This document shows positions 21,650 to 30,774 of a DNA stretch of 64,000 nt, one piece after another. Position 1 is the stretch's first letter, and every line of letters begins with the position of its first letter. A program made the position numbers and the translations under genes. Origin of the DNA: Synergistaceae bacterium OttesenSCG-928-I11 (GTDB lineage: Bacteria > Synergistota > Synergistia > Synergistales > Synergistaceae); assembly GCA_030266365.1 (NCBI GenBank), contig JAJDHV010000001.1, positions 1 through 64,000 of the forward strand, written 5' to 3'. The notes below the pieces were generated by a model that was not told the DNA's origin, searched no databases, and saw only the letters and a program-made list of their open reading frames with translations.

Positions 21650-22164
21650 CTACCGAAAAGCAAAAGAAAACCTACGTCTTTCTGTTGTCGATCGTAGTGG
21701 TTCTCCTGTTGGCGGCACAATTTTTTTTGCAGCATACGTTCGAGAACACGAGCGCCGAGCTTGCGCGAACGAGCGGTAACCTTGAAGCGCTGAAAAAAAC
21801 AGCCGACGCGAGATATGCTCTGCTCGACAAATACAAGTCCTTCGAATCCCTGGCGGCGGCACCGGGAAAATCGACTCGCGCTTTTCCGGAAAACGCGTTG
21901 GAATTGTTTGCCGTCGTCGACCGGGCGATGAAGGATAACCGTCTTGAGCATACAAACCGCTCCTCGTCGAGCGGAACGGAACCGGGCGGCGTTTTGCAAC
22001 TGCAAATCGCGTTCAGCGGCCCTTATTACGGGGTGATGAAAGCGCTCGCGACCTTGCGGGAAAGCGAGTATGTCATGCGGATCTCGGATTTCCGCATCAC
22101 CGCCGAATCAGATGGCAAAGTGTCGGGATCGATGACGATCCTGAGCAATGCGAAACAGGGTTAA
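21646..22164 (+). CDS. pilO: Type IV pilus assembly protein PilO-like
   Basis: Inner-membrane partner of PilN. 172 residues with one membrane helix at about 9-29 (TYVFLLSIVVVLLLAAQFFL), a coiled-coil to about 65 and a small periplasmic domain with LQLQIAFSGPYYGVMKALATL, the fold that dimerizes with PilN. Its start overlaps the pilN stop, so they are translationally coupled. Confidence 0.75.
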   Translation: MTTEKQKKTYVFLLSIVVVLLLAAQFFLQHTFENTSAELARTSGNLEALKKTADARYALLDKYKSFESLAAAPGKSTRAFPENALELFAVVDRAMKDNRLEHTNRSSSSGTEPGGVLQLQIAFSGPYYGVMKALATLRESEYVMRISDFRITAESDGKVSGSMTILSNAKQG

Positions 22165-22180
22165 GGAGGGGTGAGGATAG

Positions 22181-22813
22181 ATGGCTGACAGCTCCTCGAT
22201 GAAAAGAACGGCGGGTTCTTTCGTCTCGCAGACGGGCGGGAAAAAACGAACCGGCGCGTTGCTGGCGATTCTGATTCTGTTCGCTTGTTGCGCCGCCAGT
22301 TTTTATGTGTACATGAACACGATGCAGACGATGCGTGACAGAAACGACGGCTTCTTGAGCGAGATACCCGAACCGGATACGGAGAGCCTCTCGGAAGCGA
22401 AAGAGCTTGAGACGACGGGCGGCGAATATGTGAGTATGGGACGGGCGACCTCGATGGTGATGCAAACGGCACTGCTCGCTGAAATATCGGGAAAATATCC
22501 GGTTGCGCAACCCGCGGCGTTGATCCCGCCGGTAGTAGAGACTGCCGAGGGAATGACGGGCGACGGGGCCGAAGAGCCGGTGCTGGAGGATGTTCCAGAA
22601 GAATTTGAGCCCGACCCGCCCCAACTGACCGTCATAGCGATCATGATTTCTGGGCAGGACAAGATCGCGATGGTCGATATTCTGGGCGAAGAAACGGGTA
22701 TGGTCATCAGGCAGGGAACGAAGTTTTCGGGTGGAGAAGCAAGGATCACAAAAATCGACGAAAAGGGTGTGACATTTACATGGATGGGAAACAGTTATAC
22801 GGTGGTGATGTAG
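22181..22813 (+). CDS. PilP-like pilus assembly protein
   Basis: Sits where PilP, the link between inner-membrane PilNO and the secretin, is expected. 210 residues: cytoplasmic N-terminus, one membrane helix at about 28-46 (ALLAILILFACCAASFYVYM), an acidic Pro-rich linker (residues about 110-145) and a small beta domain (VIAIMISGQDKIAMVDILGEE...GTKFSGGEARITKIDEKGVTFTWMGNSYTV) resembling the HR/PilP beta-sandwich. Typical PilP is a lipoprotein; this one has a membrane anchor and no lipobox, so it could also be called GspC-like. AAGGAGGGGTG precedes the ATG. Confidence 0.65.
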   Translation: MADSSSMKRTAGSFVSQTGGKKRTGALLAILILFACCAASFYVYMNTMQTMRDRNDGFLSEIPEPDTESLSEAKELETTGGEYVSMGRATSMVMQTALLAEISGKYPVAQPAALIPPVVETAEGMTGDGAEEPVLEDVPEEFEPDPPQLTVIAIMISGQDKIAMVDILGEETGMVIRQGTKFSGGEARITKIDEKGVTFTWMGNSYTVVM

Positions 22814-22815
22814 CG

Positions 22816-24666
22816 ATGACGAATCCAAAATTGTCCGCCAGGTACCTTTTGCTTTCGCTCCTTCTCGTTCTCACCCTTCTGTTTGTTTGTGCGCCGTCGT
22901 TTGCTGCGGACATCGAGCCCGACAGGACAATGAAGGACGATGTAACGCCCGTGTTGTCCGGGCTTCAGCCTGTGCAGATCGGCGGAGATTCTCTGCTGAT
23001 TCGCGTGCGCGGTCACGAGCTGCCGCATCCCCGCGCGGTAACCGCTCCCGGCGAGAACAAACTCGTCTTGCAGTGGGACGGTGTTCGCTTCCCCCAAAGG
23101 ACGGATAAACGCGATTGGTGGGACAACTACGACTGGGATATTCTGATGCTGGATGCCGGTAAGAGCAATAAATGGTGGAAGCAGTACGACTATCCGCTGC
23201 TCGACCGCATCAATGCCGAGCCCGTCGACGACAACAGTATGCGTCTTACGTTTACCTCGAGCAAGCCGCTTGTCGTACACAAGATCGAGGGACTTCCCGG
23301 ATCGGACAGCACGGCGATCATGCTGAAAGTCTATGAACCCCCGAAACCGGCCCAGGCCGTAGCTCCTGTGAAGGCACTCGCAAAAGGCGATCCGATGGCG
23401 ATCAAGAGCCCTGTAACCCTTCAGGTTCGGGACGGTGACGTCAAGTCCGTATTTCGTATGCTGGCCGAGCAGCAGAACATCAACCTTCTGCTCGATCCTT
23501 CCGTGCCGGATATGACAGTGACGTTCTCGTTCAAAGGTGTGCCATATAACGAGGCCTTCTCTTATCTTCTGCGGATGACGGATCTCAATTATTCAATGGT
23601 CGGAAATATGTTGATCGTCGGCAAAATGGAGAGCCTTGGAAAGACGCTCGGCAAGGAAATCGTACGGGCCTATCAACTCTCCTATGCGGTCGACGACAAC
23701 GGCGAATTGAAGGGCGACCTCACCGCGGCTTTGACCGGCCTGATCAAGCTTTCGACACCGCCCACGCTCGATCAACGCAACCGTACATTGTACGTTACGG
23801 CGACGGCCGAGCAGCACGAGGAAGTTGCGATGCTCCTGTCGAAACTCGACCAGCCCGGCAAGCAGATCATGATTCAGGCCAGAATCGTTGAGGTGAACGA
23901 CGACGGCAAGCAGGAGCTCGAGGCTTTGGTTTCCGCTGTGTACGACCAGTGGCTTGTGAATTTTTCTGGTTCTGGATTGGGTGTCGGTTATAATTCTTCA
24001 TCTGCCGGCTTTGAGGCAGGCGATATTGAGCTTCCCGTCGCAGGCAGGGTTCCGGGTAGCGATACAATGTGGACTGACATTACAATGGATGCGGGCTTGC
24101 GTTTATTGAGCGCCGGACTTCGCGCGATCGAGAGCAATGGCAAGGGCAAGATATTGGCACATCCGTCCGTTATCACGCTGGACGGGCAAGAGGCGCGGGT
24201 CGAATTGACCCGAAACTACAAATATACTTCGGGCGTCGACTCGAACGGCAACACGACGTTCTCCGAAGTGGAGAGCGGGCCGAAGCTCACCTTTACGCCG
24301 ATCATGGGCAGAAACGGCATCGTCACGATCAAGGTCGAGATCGAGACGGGCGAAATCGTCCAGTTCCGTAATGCCGGCAACGGTGCGCAGGCACCGGAGA
24401 CGACTTCGCGGAGGGTAGAAACGATCGTTCGTGTCCGCAACGGCGAGCCGTTTGCAGTCGGCGGTCTCTACCAGGAGAGCAAGACGAAAAACCGCTCCAG
24501 GATTCCGGTGCTCGGCTATATCCCGCTCTTGGGCGATCTTTTCACAACGCGGACGGATAACCACATCAAGTCGGAGGTTGCCATGGTCGTCATTCCCTAT
24601 ATCCTTGACATCCCGGATGACGATATCGCGACGTTTGATCTGAAAAAATCCTCGTTGACGCATTAA
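22816..24666 (+). CDS. pilQ: Type IV pilus secretin (PilQ-like outer-membrane pore)
   Basis: Forms the multimeric outer-membrane gate for pilus or DNA passage. About 616 residues. Signal peptide at 1-30 (LLLSLLLVLTLLFVCAPSFAA). An AMIN-like N-terminal domain is followed by an N0/STN domain (about 205-270, LQVRDGDVKSVFRMLAEQQNINLLLDP in part), an N1/KH domain (about 285-355), and the secretin core from about 365, with PSVITLDGQEARVE and the C-terminal signature VGGLYQESKTKNRSRIPVLG plus YIPLLGDLF. ATG 22816 follows the pilP stop by 2 bases; a reading from 22780 would overlap it. The presence of a secretin shows a diderm envelope. Confidence 0.9.
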   Translation: MTNPKLSARYLLLSLLLVLTLLFVCAPSFAADIEPDRTMKDDVTPVLSGLQPVQIGGDSLLIRVRGHELPHPRAVTAPGENKLVLQWDGVRFPQRTDKRDWWDNYDWDILMLDAGKSNKWWKQYDYPLLDRINAEPVDDNSMRLTFTSSKPLVVHKIEGLPGSDSTAIMLKVYEPPKPAQAVAPVKALAKGDPMAIKSPVTLQVRDGDVKSVFRMLAEQQNINLLLDPSVPDMTVTFSFKGVPYNEAFSYLLRMTDLNYSMVGNMLIVGKMESLGKTLGKEIVRAYQLSYAVDDNGELKGDLTAALTGLIKLSTPPTLDQRNRTLYVTATAEQHEEVAMLLSKLDQPGKQIMIQARIVEVNDDGKQELEALVSAVYDQWLVNFSGSGLGVGYNSSSAGFEAGDIELPVAGRVPGSDTMWTDITMDAGLRLLSAGLRAIESNGKGKILAHPSVITLDGQEARVELTRNYKYTSGVDSNGNTTFSEVESGPKLTFTPIMGRNGIVTIKVEIETGEIVQFRNAGNGAQAPETTSRRVETIVRVRNGEPFAVGGLYQESKTKNRSRIPVLGYIPLLGDLFTTRTDNHIKSEVAMVVIPYILDIPDDDIATFDLKKSSLTH

Positions 24667-24683
24667 CCGACATCGATCTCGCA

Positions 24684-24727
24684 TAAAAAAACTGGCGGCT
24701 GCCAATTGGCAGTCGCCGGTTTTTTTA
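24684..24727. terminator. Bidirectional terminator between pilQ and the wHTH gene
   Basis: Stem ACTGGCGGCTGCC / GGCAGTCGCCGGT around AATT, flanked by A7 on the left and T7 on the right. It serves both pilQ (plus) and the convergent gene ending at 24748 (minus). Confidence 0.85.
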
Positions 24728-24747
24728 TGGTTAACTGTGCGTGGTGC

Positions 24748-25116
24748 TCATGAAAGAAGGCAATCGCAGAGGTCCTGGTTTTTTCCGTTGCCCTTTGCCG
24801 TTCGGATATGCGTGATCTCGATCGCGCCCTGTCGTTCGAGTGCCAGGAGCAGGCCGGTTACGGTCGAAGGGGTGAGGCCGATTAGCGCGGAAATTTTTTT
24901 AACGTCAATCGTCTCATCTTCACCTGTTACCCTCAAAATTTCGTCCGACATCAACTTGACCCAGCTGTCGAACATGCGTCGCATCTCCGGCGTTTGCATG
25001 GAGGCGATCTGGCTGTTCTTGACGATCATCTCGAGCAGCCTTGCCGTGACAAGTTCGAGCGAGTCGACGAGCTTGGCGGCGCGGTTGTCGTTTTGTGTTG
25101 TTTCGGTGTCGCTCAT
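24748..25116 (-). CDS. Small winged-helix (MarR-like) regulator
   Basis: 122 residues. The C-terminal half carries a winged-helix pattern: IDVKKISALIGLTPSTVTGLLLALERQG followed by a short wing, with helix 3 SPSTV-like, as in MarR-type regulators; the N-terminal half is helical and Met/Glu-rich and could dimerize. ATG 25116 has GGAGG 8 bases upstream, which sets the start over an upstream reading. Target unknown; it is divergent from cheW and convergent with pilQ, so either operon could be controlled. Confidence 0.6.
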   Translation of the reverse strand: MSDTETTQNDNRAAKLVDSLELVTARLLEMIVKNSQIASMQTPEMRRMFDSWVKLMSDEILRVTGEDETIDVKKISALIGLTPSTVTGLLLALERQGAIEITHIRTAKGNGKNQDLCDCLLS

Positions 25117-25239
25117 GAGTTTTTCCTCCAAAATATTTTTTGATTGCGAATCCTTTCGGTTATAATAACAGAAGAGAAGCGACCGCAAAACGTCTGCTGA
25201 AAATACGCGTGTTGCAATTTCGTAAAAAACCGATTTTCA

Positions 25240-25268
25240 TTGAATGACGAGCCGAAATGTGCAATAAT
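25240..25268 (+). promoter_or_regulatory. Candidate promoter of the cheW-to-secG operon
   Basis: TTGAAT (25240-25245) and AATAAT (25263-25268) with a 17-base spacer, about 40 bases before cheW. Confidence 0.5.
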
Positions 25269-25310
25269 TGAAGCGGAACAGTTGGATCCTTACGTAGTGG
25301 AGGTAGAGGT

Positions 25311-25832
25311 ATGGCTGCGATAACGGAAGAACCGAAAAACAGAACGGCGAGAGTGGACGATAACGCGGCGCCGGAGAACGAGAGAACGTTATTGGTATTC
25401 GATCTCGCAGGCGAACATTGCGGATTGGATGTAAATCTTGTACGGGAGATCGTGCATGTGCCCCCGAGAATTACGCGCGTTCCAAATGCGCCGCACTATG
25501 TCCGGGGTGTCATCAACCTTCGCGGAACCGTCATCCCTGTGCTCGATTGTGTGATCAAGATGGGCGGCGGTCACACGGAACATACGAACGAAACGAGAAT
25601 CGTCGTCGCAGAGTTCGAGGGAATACAGTTCGGCGTCCTCGTCGACGCGGTCCGCGAGGTGCGCACCGTTGCGGATTCGCTCATCGAGTCCGGCGACAGT
25701 GCGAGATCCACCAGTTCGATCGGTGACGACTATATTCTGGGCGTCGCGAAGATGGACGACGGCAGGCTCATCGTGCTCATCGACCTTGCGGCGCTTTTCG
25801 AAATAGAGGAATTGATCGAGGAAGACAACTAG
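25311..25832 (+). CDS. cheW: CheW chemotaxis coupling protein
   Basis: Adaptor that connects methyl-accepting receptors to the CheA kinase. 173 residues forming a single CheW domain after a 25-residue charged tail: LLVFDLAGEHCGLDVNLVREIV, ITRVPNAPHYVRGVINLRG (the conserved VRGVINLRG), VIPVLDCVIKMG, and a C-terminal LIDLAALFE. No other chemotaxis gene is near; it heads an otherwise metabolic and envelope operon, 6 bases before the PHP gene. Confidence 0.9.
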   Translation: MAAITEEPKNRTARVDDNAAPENERTLLVFDLAGEHCGLDVNLVREIVHVPPRITRVPNAPHYVRGVINLRGTVIPVLDCVIKMGGGHTEHTNETRIVVAEFEGIQFGVLVDAVREVRTVADSLIESGDSARSTSSIGDDYILGVAKMDDGRLIVLIDLAALFEIEELIEEDN

Positions 25833-25838
25833 GCGCGA

Positions 25839-26663
25839 ATGATCCGCATCGACATGCACGTGCACAGCACCGCTTCGGACGGCACGTGCACCCCGGCGGA
25901 GATTGCGCGATTGGCGCGCAGGGATCGCGTTTCCGTGCTTGCGTTGACCGACCACGACACCGTCGACGGCATCTCCGGTTTCATTGCGGCGTGTAAGCGA
26001 TGTGCGGTCCGCTGGATCGCGGGAATCGAGCTTTCCGCAGCAGCAAAGGTGACGACGCATATCCTGGGCTACCGCCTTCGCAACCTCGACATGGTAAAAC
26101 GCGCGATGGATTGGGTCGTCGAGAAGAGAAACGAGCGAAATCGTCTGATGTGCGAAAAACTGCGCACGTTGGATATCGATATCGATTTGAAAGAGATAGA
26201 GCGAGAAGCCGGGGGGCATGTGATCGCACGCCCCCATTTTGCTGGAGTGATGCTCAAAAAGGGATACGTCTCCGACTATCGGGAGGCGTTCGATCGTTAT
26301 CTCGCGCGCGGCGCAGTGGCCTATGTGCCGCGAGAAGCGTATTCGCCGGAGGCGTGTATTTCGCTGATCCGCGAGGCGGGGGGGGTTGCGGCGCTTGCGC
26401 ACCCGTCGCAGACGGGGTTGTCCGATTCCGCGCTCGACGACCTTTTGCTCGAACTCAAGGGTTATGGCCTCTGGGGCCTGGAGTGCATTTCCTCGCACTG
26501 CACGAGCGAGCAGGCATTCGACTACATGCGCATTGCGGATAAGCATGCGCTTTGTGCGACGGGGGGCTCCGACTTCCATGGAGCGCGGCGTCCCGGCGTT
26601 GCAATGGGCGTCCAGGTGTCGGAGGATTTCCTGCCCTGGGCGCGCCTTGGCGTTACGCTGTAA
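25839..26663 (+). CDS. PHP-domain metal-dependent phosphoesterase
   Basis: 274 residues of the PHP phosphoesterase family related to RNase AM/YciV and 3',5'-nucleotide phosphatases. Metal ligands are in place: HVHS (His7, His9), TDHDTV at 37-42, a Glu in GIELSA, and late motifs LAHPSQTG and GGSDFHG. The substrate is probably a nucleotide or short RNA end; the family alone does not settle it. Overlap-free but tightly spaced after cheW. Confidence 0.85.
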   Translation: MIRIDMHVHSTASDGTCTPAEIARLARRDRVSVLALTDHDTVDGISGFIAACKRCAVRWIAGIELSAAAKVTTHILGYRLRNLDMVKRAMDWVVEKRNERNRLMCEKLRTLDIDIDLKEIEREAGGHVIARPHFAGVMLKKGYVSDYREAFDRYLARGAVAYVPREAYSPEACISLIREAGGVAALAHPSQTGLSDSALDDLLLELKGYGLWGLECISSHCTSEQAFDYMRIADKHALCATGGSDFHGARRPGVAMGVQVSEDFLPWARLGVTL

Positions 26664-26687
26664 CAGATTTTTGCCGTTAGGAGGCAG

Positions 26688-27737
26688 ATGAATTTGGAAA
26701 AAACGAAGGAACTGCTTGATTTTAGAAGCGACACCGTCACACAGCCGACGGAAGAGATGCGCAGAGCGATGGCAGCCGCTGCCGTCGGCGACGATGTCTA
26801 TGGCGACGATCCGACGATGAACGAGTTGCAGACGTATGCGGCAGATCTCGTCGGCACGGAGGACGCGATTTACACCTGCTCCGGGACGATGGGCAACTTG
26901 ATGGCGATCATGACGCACTGTGGGCGGGGCGAGGGTGTGCTGATGGGCGTCAATTCGCATACGTGGATCAACGAGGTCGGGAACGTCGCCTCTCTTGCGG
27001 GGGTGATGCCGTTTCCTCTTGATGACGCGTCGGGCGCGCCGACGCTCGAGTCGATCCGATCGGCGTACAAACCCGCATCCAACGTGCATTTCGCGCCCAC
27101 AACGCTCATGGTGATGGAGAACACGCACAATTACACCGGCGGTGTCCCGGTCGACGTCGCCACGTTCGCCGAACGCGCCAACCTAGCGCGCGAACTCGGC
27201 ATGAAGATCCACGTCGACGGCGCACGCATTTTCGACGCTGCGGCTTATTTCGACGTGGACGTCAAAGAATACGTTTCACTCGTCGATTCCGTGCAGTTCT
27301 GCCTCTCGAAGGGGCTTGGCGCGCCGATGGGCTCGTTGCTTTGCGGCAAAAAGGATTTCATCGCCCGCGCGAGAAAGCACAGAAAAGCGCTCGGCGGCGG
27401 TCAGCGCCAGGCTGGCATCGCGGCGGCGGCGGGGCTTGTCGCCCTTCGCGACATGCGCGGCCGTCTCAAGGAGGACCACGCGAACGCGGCGCTGCTGGCC
27501 AATTTGTTGAAGGAAGTGGGTGTCGAGGTGGAAGATGTCTCGGCGCGTACGAACATGGTCTATTTCAAAACGCCGGGTGGCCTGAAATCCTCGGCGCTCG
27601 ACGAGCGTTGCCGAAAGAGCGGGTTGCTGCTCAGCCTCCCCTCCGAGACGCGAATCCGGATGGTCACACATGTCGGACTGGATGTGGATTCCGTGAAGCA
27701 AGCGGTGAAAATAATAAAAGAGGCAGCCGGTTTGTGA
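26688..27737 (+). CDS. ltaE: Low-specificity L-threonine aldolase
   Basis: PLP enzyme that cleaves L-threonine or L-allo-threonine to glycine and acetaldehyde in the cytoplasm. 349 residues. DFRSDTVTQPTEEMR at the N-terminus is the family signature, with VGDDVYGDDPTMNELQ, HVDGARIFDAAAYF (PLP-binding Asp) and Lys208 in LSKGLGAPMGS as the Schiff-base lysine. GGAGG precedes ATG 26688. Glycine release could supply the amino-acid reductase pathway, an inference. Its stop overlaps the pmbA start. Confidence 0.93.
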   Translation: MNLEKTKELLDFRSDTVTQPTEEMRRAMAAAAVGDDVYGDDPTMNELQTYAADLVGTEDAIYTCSGTMGNLMAIMTHCGRGEGVLMGVNSHTWINEVGNVASLAGVMPFPLDDASGAPTLESIRSAYKPASNVHFAPTTLMVMENTHNYTGGVPVDVATFAERANLARELGMKIHVDGARIFDAAAYFDVDVKEYVSLVDSVQFCLSKGLGAPMGSLLCGKKDFIARARKHRKALGGGQRQAGIAAAAGLVALRDMRGRLKEDHANAALLANLLKEVGVEVEDVSARTNMVYFKTPGGLKSSALDERCRKSGLLLSLPSETRIRMVTHVGLDVDSVKQAVKIIKEAAGL

Positions 27738-29107
27738 GCGGGAATCGCCTGGACCGGACGCATGTGGAGTCGCTGTCGGCGTGGGTGTTCGACCGGATAC
27801 GCACGCACGGCGACATCGTGGATGCCGACGTTCTGTACTTCTCGAGCGAGAATCACACGCTCAGCCTGCGGGACTGTGAACCGGAGGAGAACACCTACGG
27901 CGTATCGGCCGGCATCGGCATTCGGACCATCGGTCCCGGCGGGCGGCAGGGTGTGGCCTACGGCAACGATTTTTCGCGCGACGCCGTCTCGGAGCTGATT
28001 GAGTGGAGCCGCAAGAATTGTCTCGCTGCGGAACCGGAGGAGGATATCTTCCTTTATGCGGGGCCGATCGACGACGACGCGACGTCTCTCGAGCAGTATG
28101 ATGAGCGGATTGACGCGGGGATCGAACAGAGCGAGCGCATGCGCGCCTGTCTGGAGATGACGGAGACGGCGCGGGAGCGTGATGCACGGGTTGCCTCTGT
28201 TCGCGCGGCATCGTGGAGCGACGGCGTTGGAGAGTCGTTCTACGCCTCGACGCAAGGGTTCTCGGGTTGGAGGCTTGCGACATCCGCTTCCTGCGGTGTC
28301 GCGGTCGTTGTGAACGACGGCGATTCGTACGAGCTCGGCTCGTACGGCAAATCCGAGCGCTTCGCGGGCGATCTGGACTGGCACGAGTACGCGCGGCTTG
28401 CCGTCGACCGGACGACGCGCATTTTGGGCGGAAATCCGCTCCCGACGGGTCGATACTCCGTGCTCTTCGATCCGGAAATCTCGGCGTCGATCGTCGACGA
28501 GATTGGCGAACTCTTCTGTGCCTCGGACGTACACAAGGGGCGCTCCATGATGAAGGGAAAGCTGGGTGAATCCGTGGCCGGCAGTGTCGTCACGATCGTC
28601 GACGATGCTCGGCTTCCGCGCAGAATGGGATCTGTGACTTTCGACGGTGAAGGGGTGCCGACCGGTCGTACGACGTTGATCGAGCGCGGCGTCGCGCGTA
28701 ATTATCTTTACAACCTTCAGTATGCCGCGAGGGACGGCGTCCGATCGACGGGCAGCGCGTCGCGCGGGCTTGCGGGGCTGCCGGATGTCGGGACCTCGAA
28801 CCTCGTCCTGACACCGGGGAGCGAGAGCCGCGAGTCGCTAATCCGGGGCGTGAAGAACGGCTTTATGGTCTATGAATTGATGGGATTGCACACGCTCAAT
28901 CCGGTCAGTGGGGATTTTTCCCTCGGAGCGAAGGGTGTACGTATCGAGAACGGCAGAGCGGGCGGCGCGGTTTCCGGCGTGACGATCGCGGGAAACCTGC
29001 TCGACCTGCTCAAAAAAATCGCCTCCGTCGCCGACGACCTCGAATTTTTCGGGGCGACGGGCGCGCCGACGTTATTGGTGGAGGATATCACCGTTGCGGG
29101 AAATTAA
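27734..29107 (+). CDS. pmbA: PmbA/TldE-type metallopeptidase partner protein
   Basis: TldE/PmbA pairs with TldD to form a peptidase that trims peptides such as microcins or modified-peptide precursors. 457 residues, normal for PmbA. No HExxxH zinc motif is present, which separates it from TldD; landmarks are NLQYAARDGVRSTGSASRG, MGLHTLNPVSGDFSLGAKG and AGNLLDLLKKIASVADDLEF. No tldD lies next to it. GTG 27734 overlaps the ltaE stop by 4 bases (GTGA), so the reading that extends far upstream through ltaE is an artefact. Confidence 0.88.
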   Translation: MSGNRLDRTHVESLSAWVFDRIRTHGDIVDADVLYFSSENHTLSLRDCEPEENTYGVSAGIGIRTIGPGGRQGVAYGNDFSRDAVSELIEWSRKNCLAAEPEEDIFLYAGPIDDDATSLEQYDERIDAGIEQSERMRACLEMTETARERDARVASVRAASWSDGVGESFYASTQGFSGWRLATSASCGVAVVVNDGDSYELGSYGKSERFAGDLDWHEYARLAVDRTTRILGGNPLPTGRYSVLFDPEISASIVDEIGELFCASDVHKGRSMMKGKLGESVAGSVVTIVDDARLPRRMGSVTFDGEGVPTGRTTLIERGVARNYLYNLQYAARDGVRSTGSASRGLAGLPDVGTSNLVLTPGSESRESLIRGVKNGFMVYELMGLHTLNPVSGDFSLGAKGVRIENGRAGGAVSGVTIAGNLLDLLKKIASVADDLEFFGATGAPTLLVEDITVAGN

Positions 29108-30770
29108 ACGTCTGTCGATCGTTTTTTTCATGGCGCTGTTTGCCGTGTCGGTCATGATCGGGGTGCTCTATGCAAGCGACGCCGAATTCCTGCAAGGCGG
29201 CATCAAGAAGGGCGCCGTTGCGGTCATGGATCACGATGGGCAGAAGTACGTAGCGCTCGACGACATGCTGTCGGCGCTTGGGTTCGCGCAGACCCCCGCG
29301 AAAGGCGGCCTCGTCTCGACGTTCTCCGGCAAGAAGATCGAATTTTGGGGGGGCTCAGCCGCTGCCCGCGTGAACGGCATGGTCTGTCCGATGCCCGGTC
29401 CGGTGTTCGAAAAAAATGGACACTGGTGGGGGGAAGCGAACGCCTCGCTACAGGCGATGAGCCAGTTTTTAGCGAGTGCGGGAAGGCCGTCCGATCTGAA
29501 ATTCGATTTTTCGCCGGGTAAGGGGACAGGAACGGAGCAAAAAACGCCGACACCGATCCCGCCACGACCCGAACCGACGCCATCCGCCACGCCGCAAACG
29601 CCGGTCCTGCCGCCCCCGACAACGACGAACCCGTCTCAGACGGCAAGTGCCGGCAGCATCGCCCTGCTGTCCCAGGTTCGCTGGGGTGAGCAGCCGAACG
29701 CCTACCGCGCGGTTGTGGACATCTCGCGCCCGGTCGACGTGAAGGTGACGCACAAGTCCGGTGAGATCGACGTTGCGTTTCCCGACACGACCTCGCCGAC
29801 AATCAAGAACGACAGCCCTTGGACGCCGCTTTCCGTCTCCTCGCGGCAGTCTTCCAGCACGGTGGTTTTGACGTTCCGCCATGGGGCGAAAAACGTGAAG
29901 AGCTTCTGGCTGGAGGACCCGCCCCGATATGTCATGGACTTTTACTTCGACGGGCAGGCAACTCCAGCCGCTGCGGAGGTTGCCCCAAGCACGACTGAGA
30001 GCCCGAGCGTATCGACACCTCCCTCGAGGCCGTCGACGCCATCCTCTCCACCCGCGTCGAACAAGCGTCCACTCGTCGTCGTGGACGCCGGACATGGTGG
30101 ACACGACCCCGGCGCAGTCGGCAACGGCCTCCGCGAGAAGGACATCAACCTCAAGGCGGCGCTCGAACTCGAGGCAAGCCTGAAAAAATTGGGTATGGAC
30201 GTCAAACTGTCGCGCCGCGACGACCGTTACCTCAAGCTTGAGGAACGCACAGCATTCGCGAACAGCAACAACGCGGACATCTTCATCAGCCTGCACTGCA
30301 ACGCGCTTCCGAAGGGCAAACACGCAACCGGGGTCGAGCTTTACCTCATGGCGGACTCGACCGACAAGGACGCGCTCAATCTGGCCATCTTGGAAAACCG
30401 CGAGTTGAGCGGCAACGCGCAGAACGCGGCCGAGGTCAACGCGGCTGCCGACAAGAAGACGAAGTTGCTGCTCATGATCCTGGGCGACATGCAGCAGAAC
30501 GACAAGATCAACGAGAGCACGGCGCTGGCGGAGCATCTGTACGAGCGGATGCGCGCGTCCGGCCTTTCGATTCGCAAGGTGCGGCAGGCGCCGTTTTTCG
30601 TTCTGAAGGGGGCGGGGATGCCCGCACTGCTGGTGGAGATGGGCTATATTACGGAGCGCAGCGATGCGAATCAACTCAATTCGGCGGCGCACAGGAAAAA
30701 AATGATGGACGCCACGGCGTTGGGAATATCGAATTACCTCAAGAGAGGATCCAGAGAGGGAGGACGTTGA
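29094..30770 (+). CDS. N-acetylmuramoyl-L-alanine amidase (AMIN + Amidase_3)
   Basis: Periplasmic zinc amidase that cuts the stem peptide from MurNAc, used in cell separation. 558 residues: signal or anchor helix (about 8-27), a copper-amine-oxidase-N-like module (about 40-125), a Pro/Thr-rich linker, an AMIN domain (about 185-285), a second Ser/Pro linker, and Amidase_3 (about 323-555). Zinc ligands: His in VVVDAGHGGHDPGA, His in FISLHCNA and Glu in LLVEMGYI. TTG 29094 is 8 bases after GGTGGAGGA and overlaps pmbA by 14 bases. Followed 4 bases later by a GerMN protein. Confidence 0.9.
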   Translation: MREIKRLSIVFFMALFAVSVMIGVLYASDAEFLQGGIKKGAVAVMDHDGQKYVALDDMLSALGFAQTPAKGGLVSTFSGKKIEFWGGSAAARVNGMVCPMPGPVFEKNGHWWGEANASLQAMSQFLASAGRPSDLKFDFSPGKGTGTEQKTPTPIPPRPEPTPSATPQTPVLPPPTTTNPSQTASAGSIALLSQVRWGEQPNAYRAVVDISRPVDVKVTHKSGEIDVAFPDTTSPTIKNDSPWTPLSVSSRQSSSTVVLTFRHGAKNVKSFWLEDPPRYVMDFYFDGQATPAAAEVAPSTTESPSVSTPPSRPSTPSSPPASNKRPLVVVDAGHGGHDPGAVGNGLREKDINLKAALELEASLKKLGMDVKLSRRDDRYLKLEERTAFANSNNADIFISLHCNALPKGKHATGVELYLMADSTDKDALNLAILENRELSGNAQNAAEVNAAADKKTKLLLMILGDMQQNDKINESTALAEHLYERMRASGLSIRKVRQAPFFVLKGAGMPALLVEMGYITERSDANQLNSAAHRKKMMDATALGISNYLKRGSREGGR

Positions 30771-30774
30771 CGAT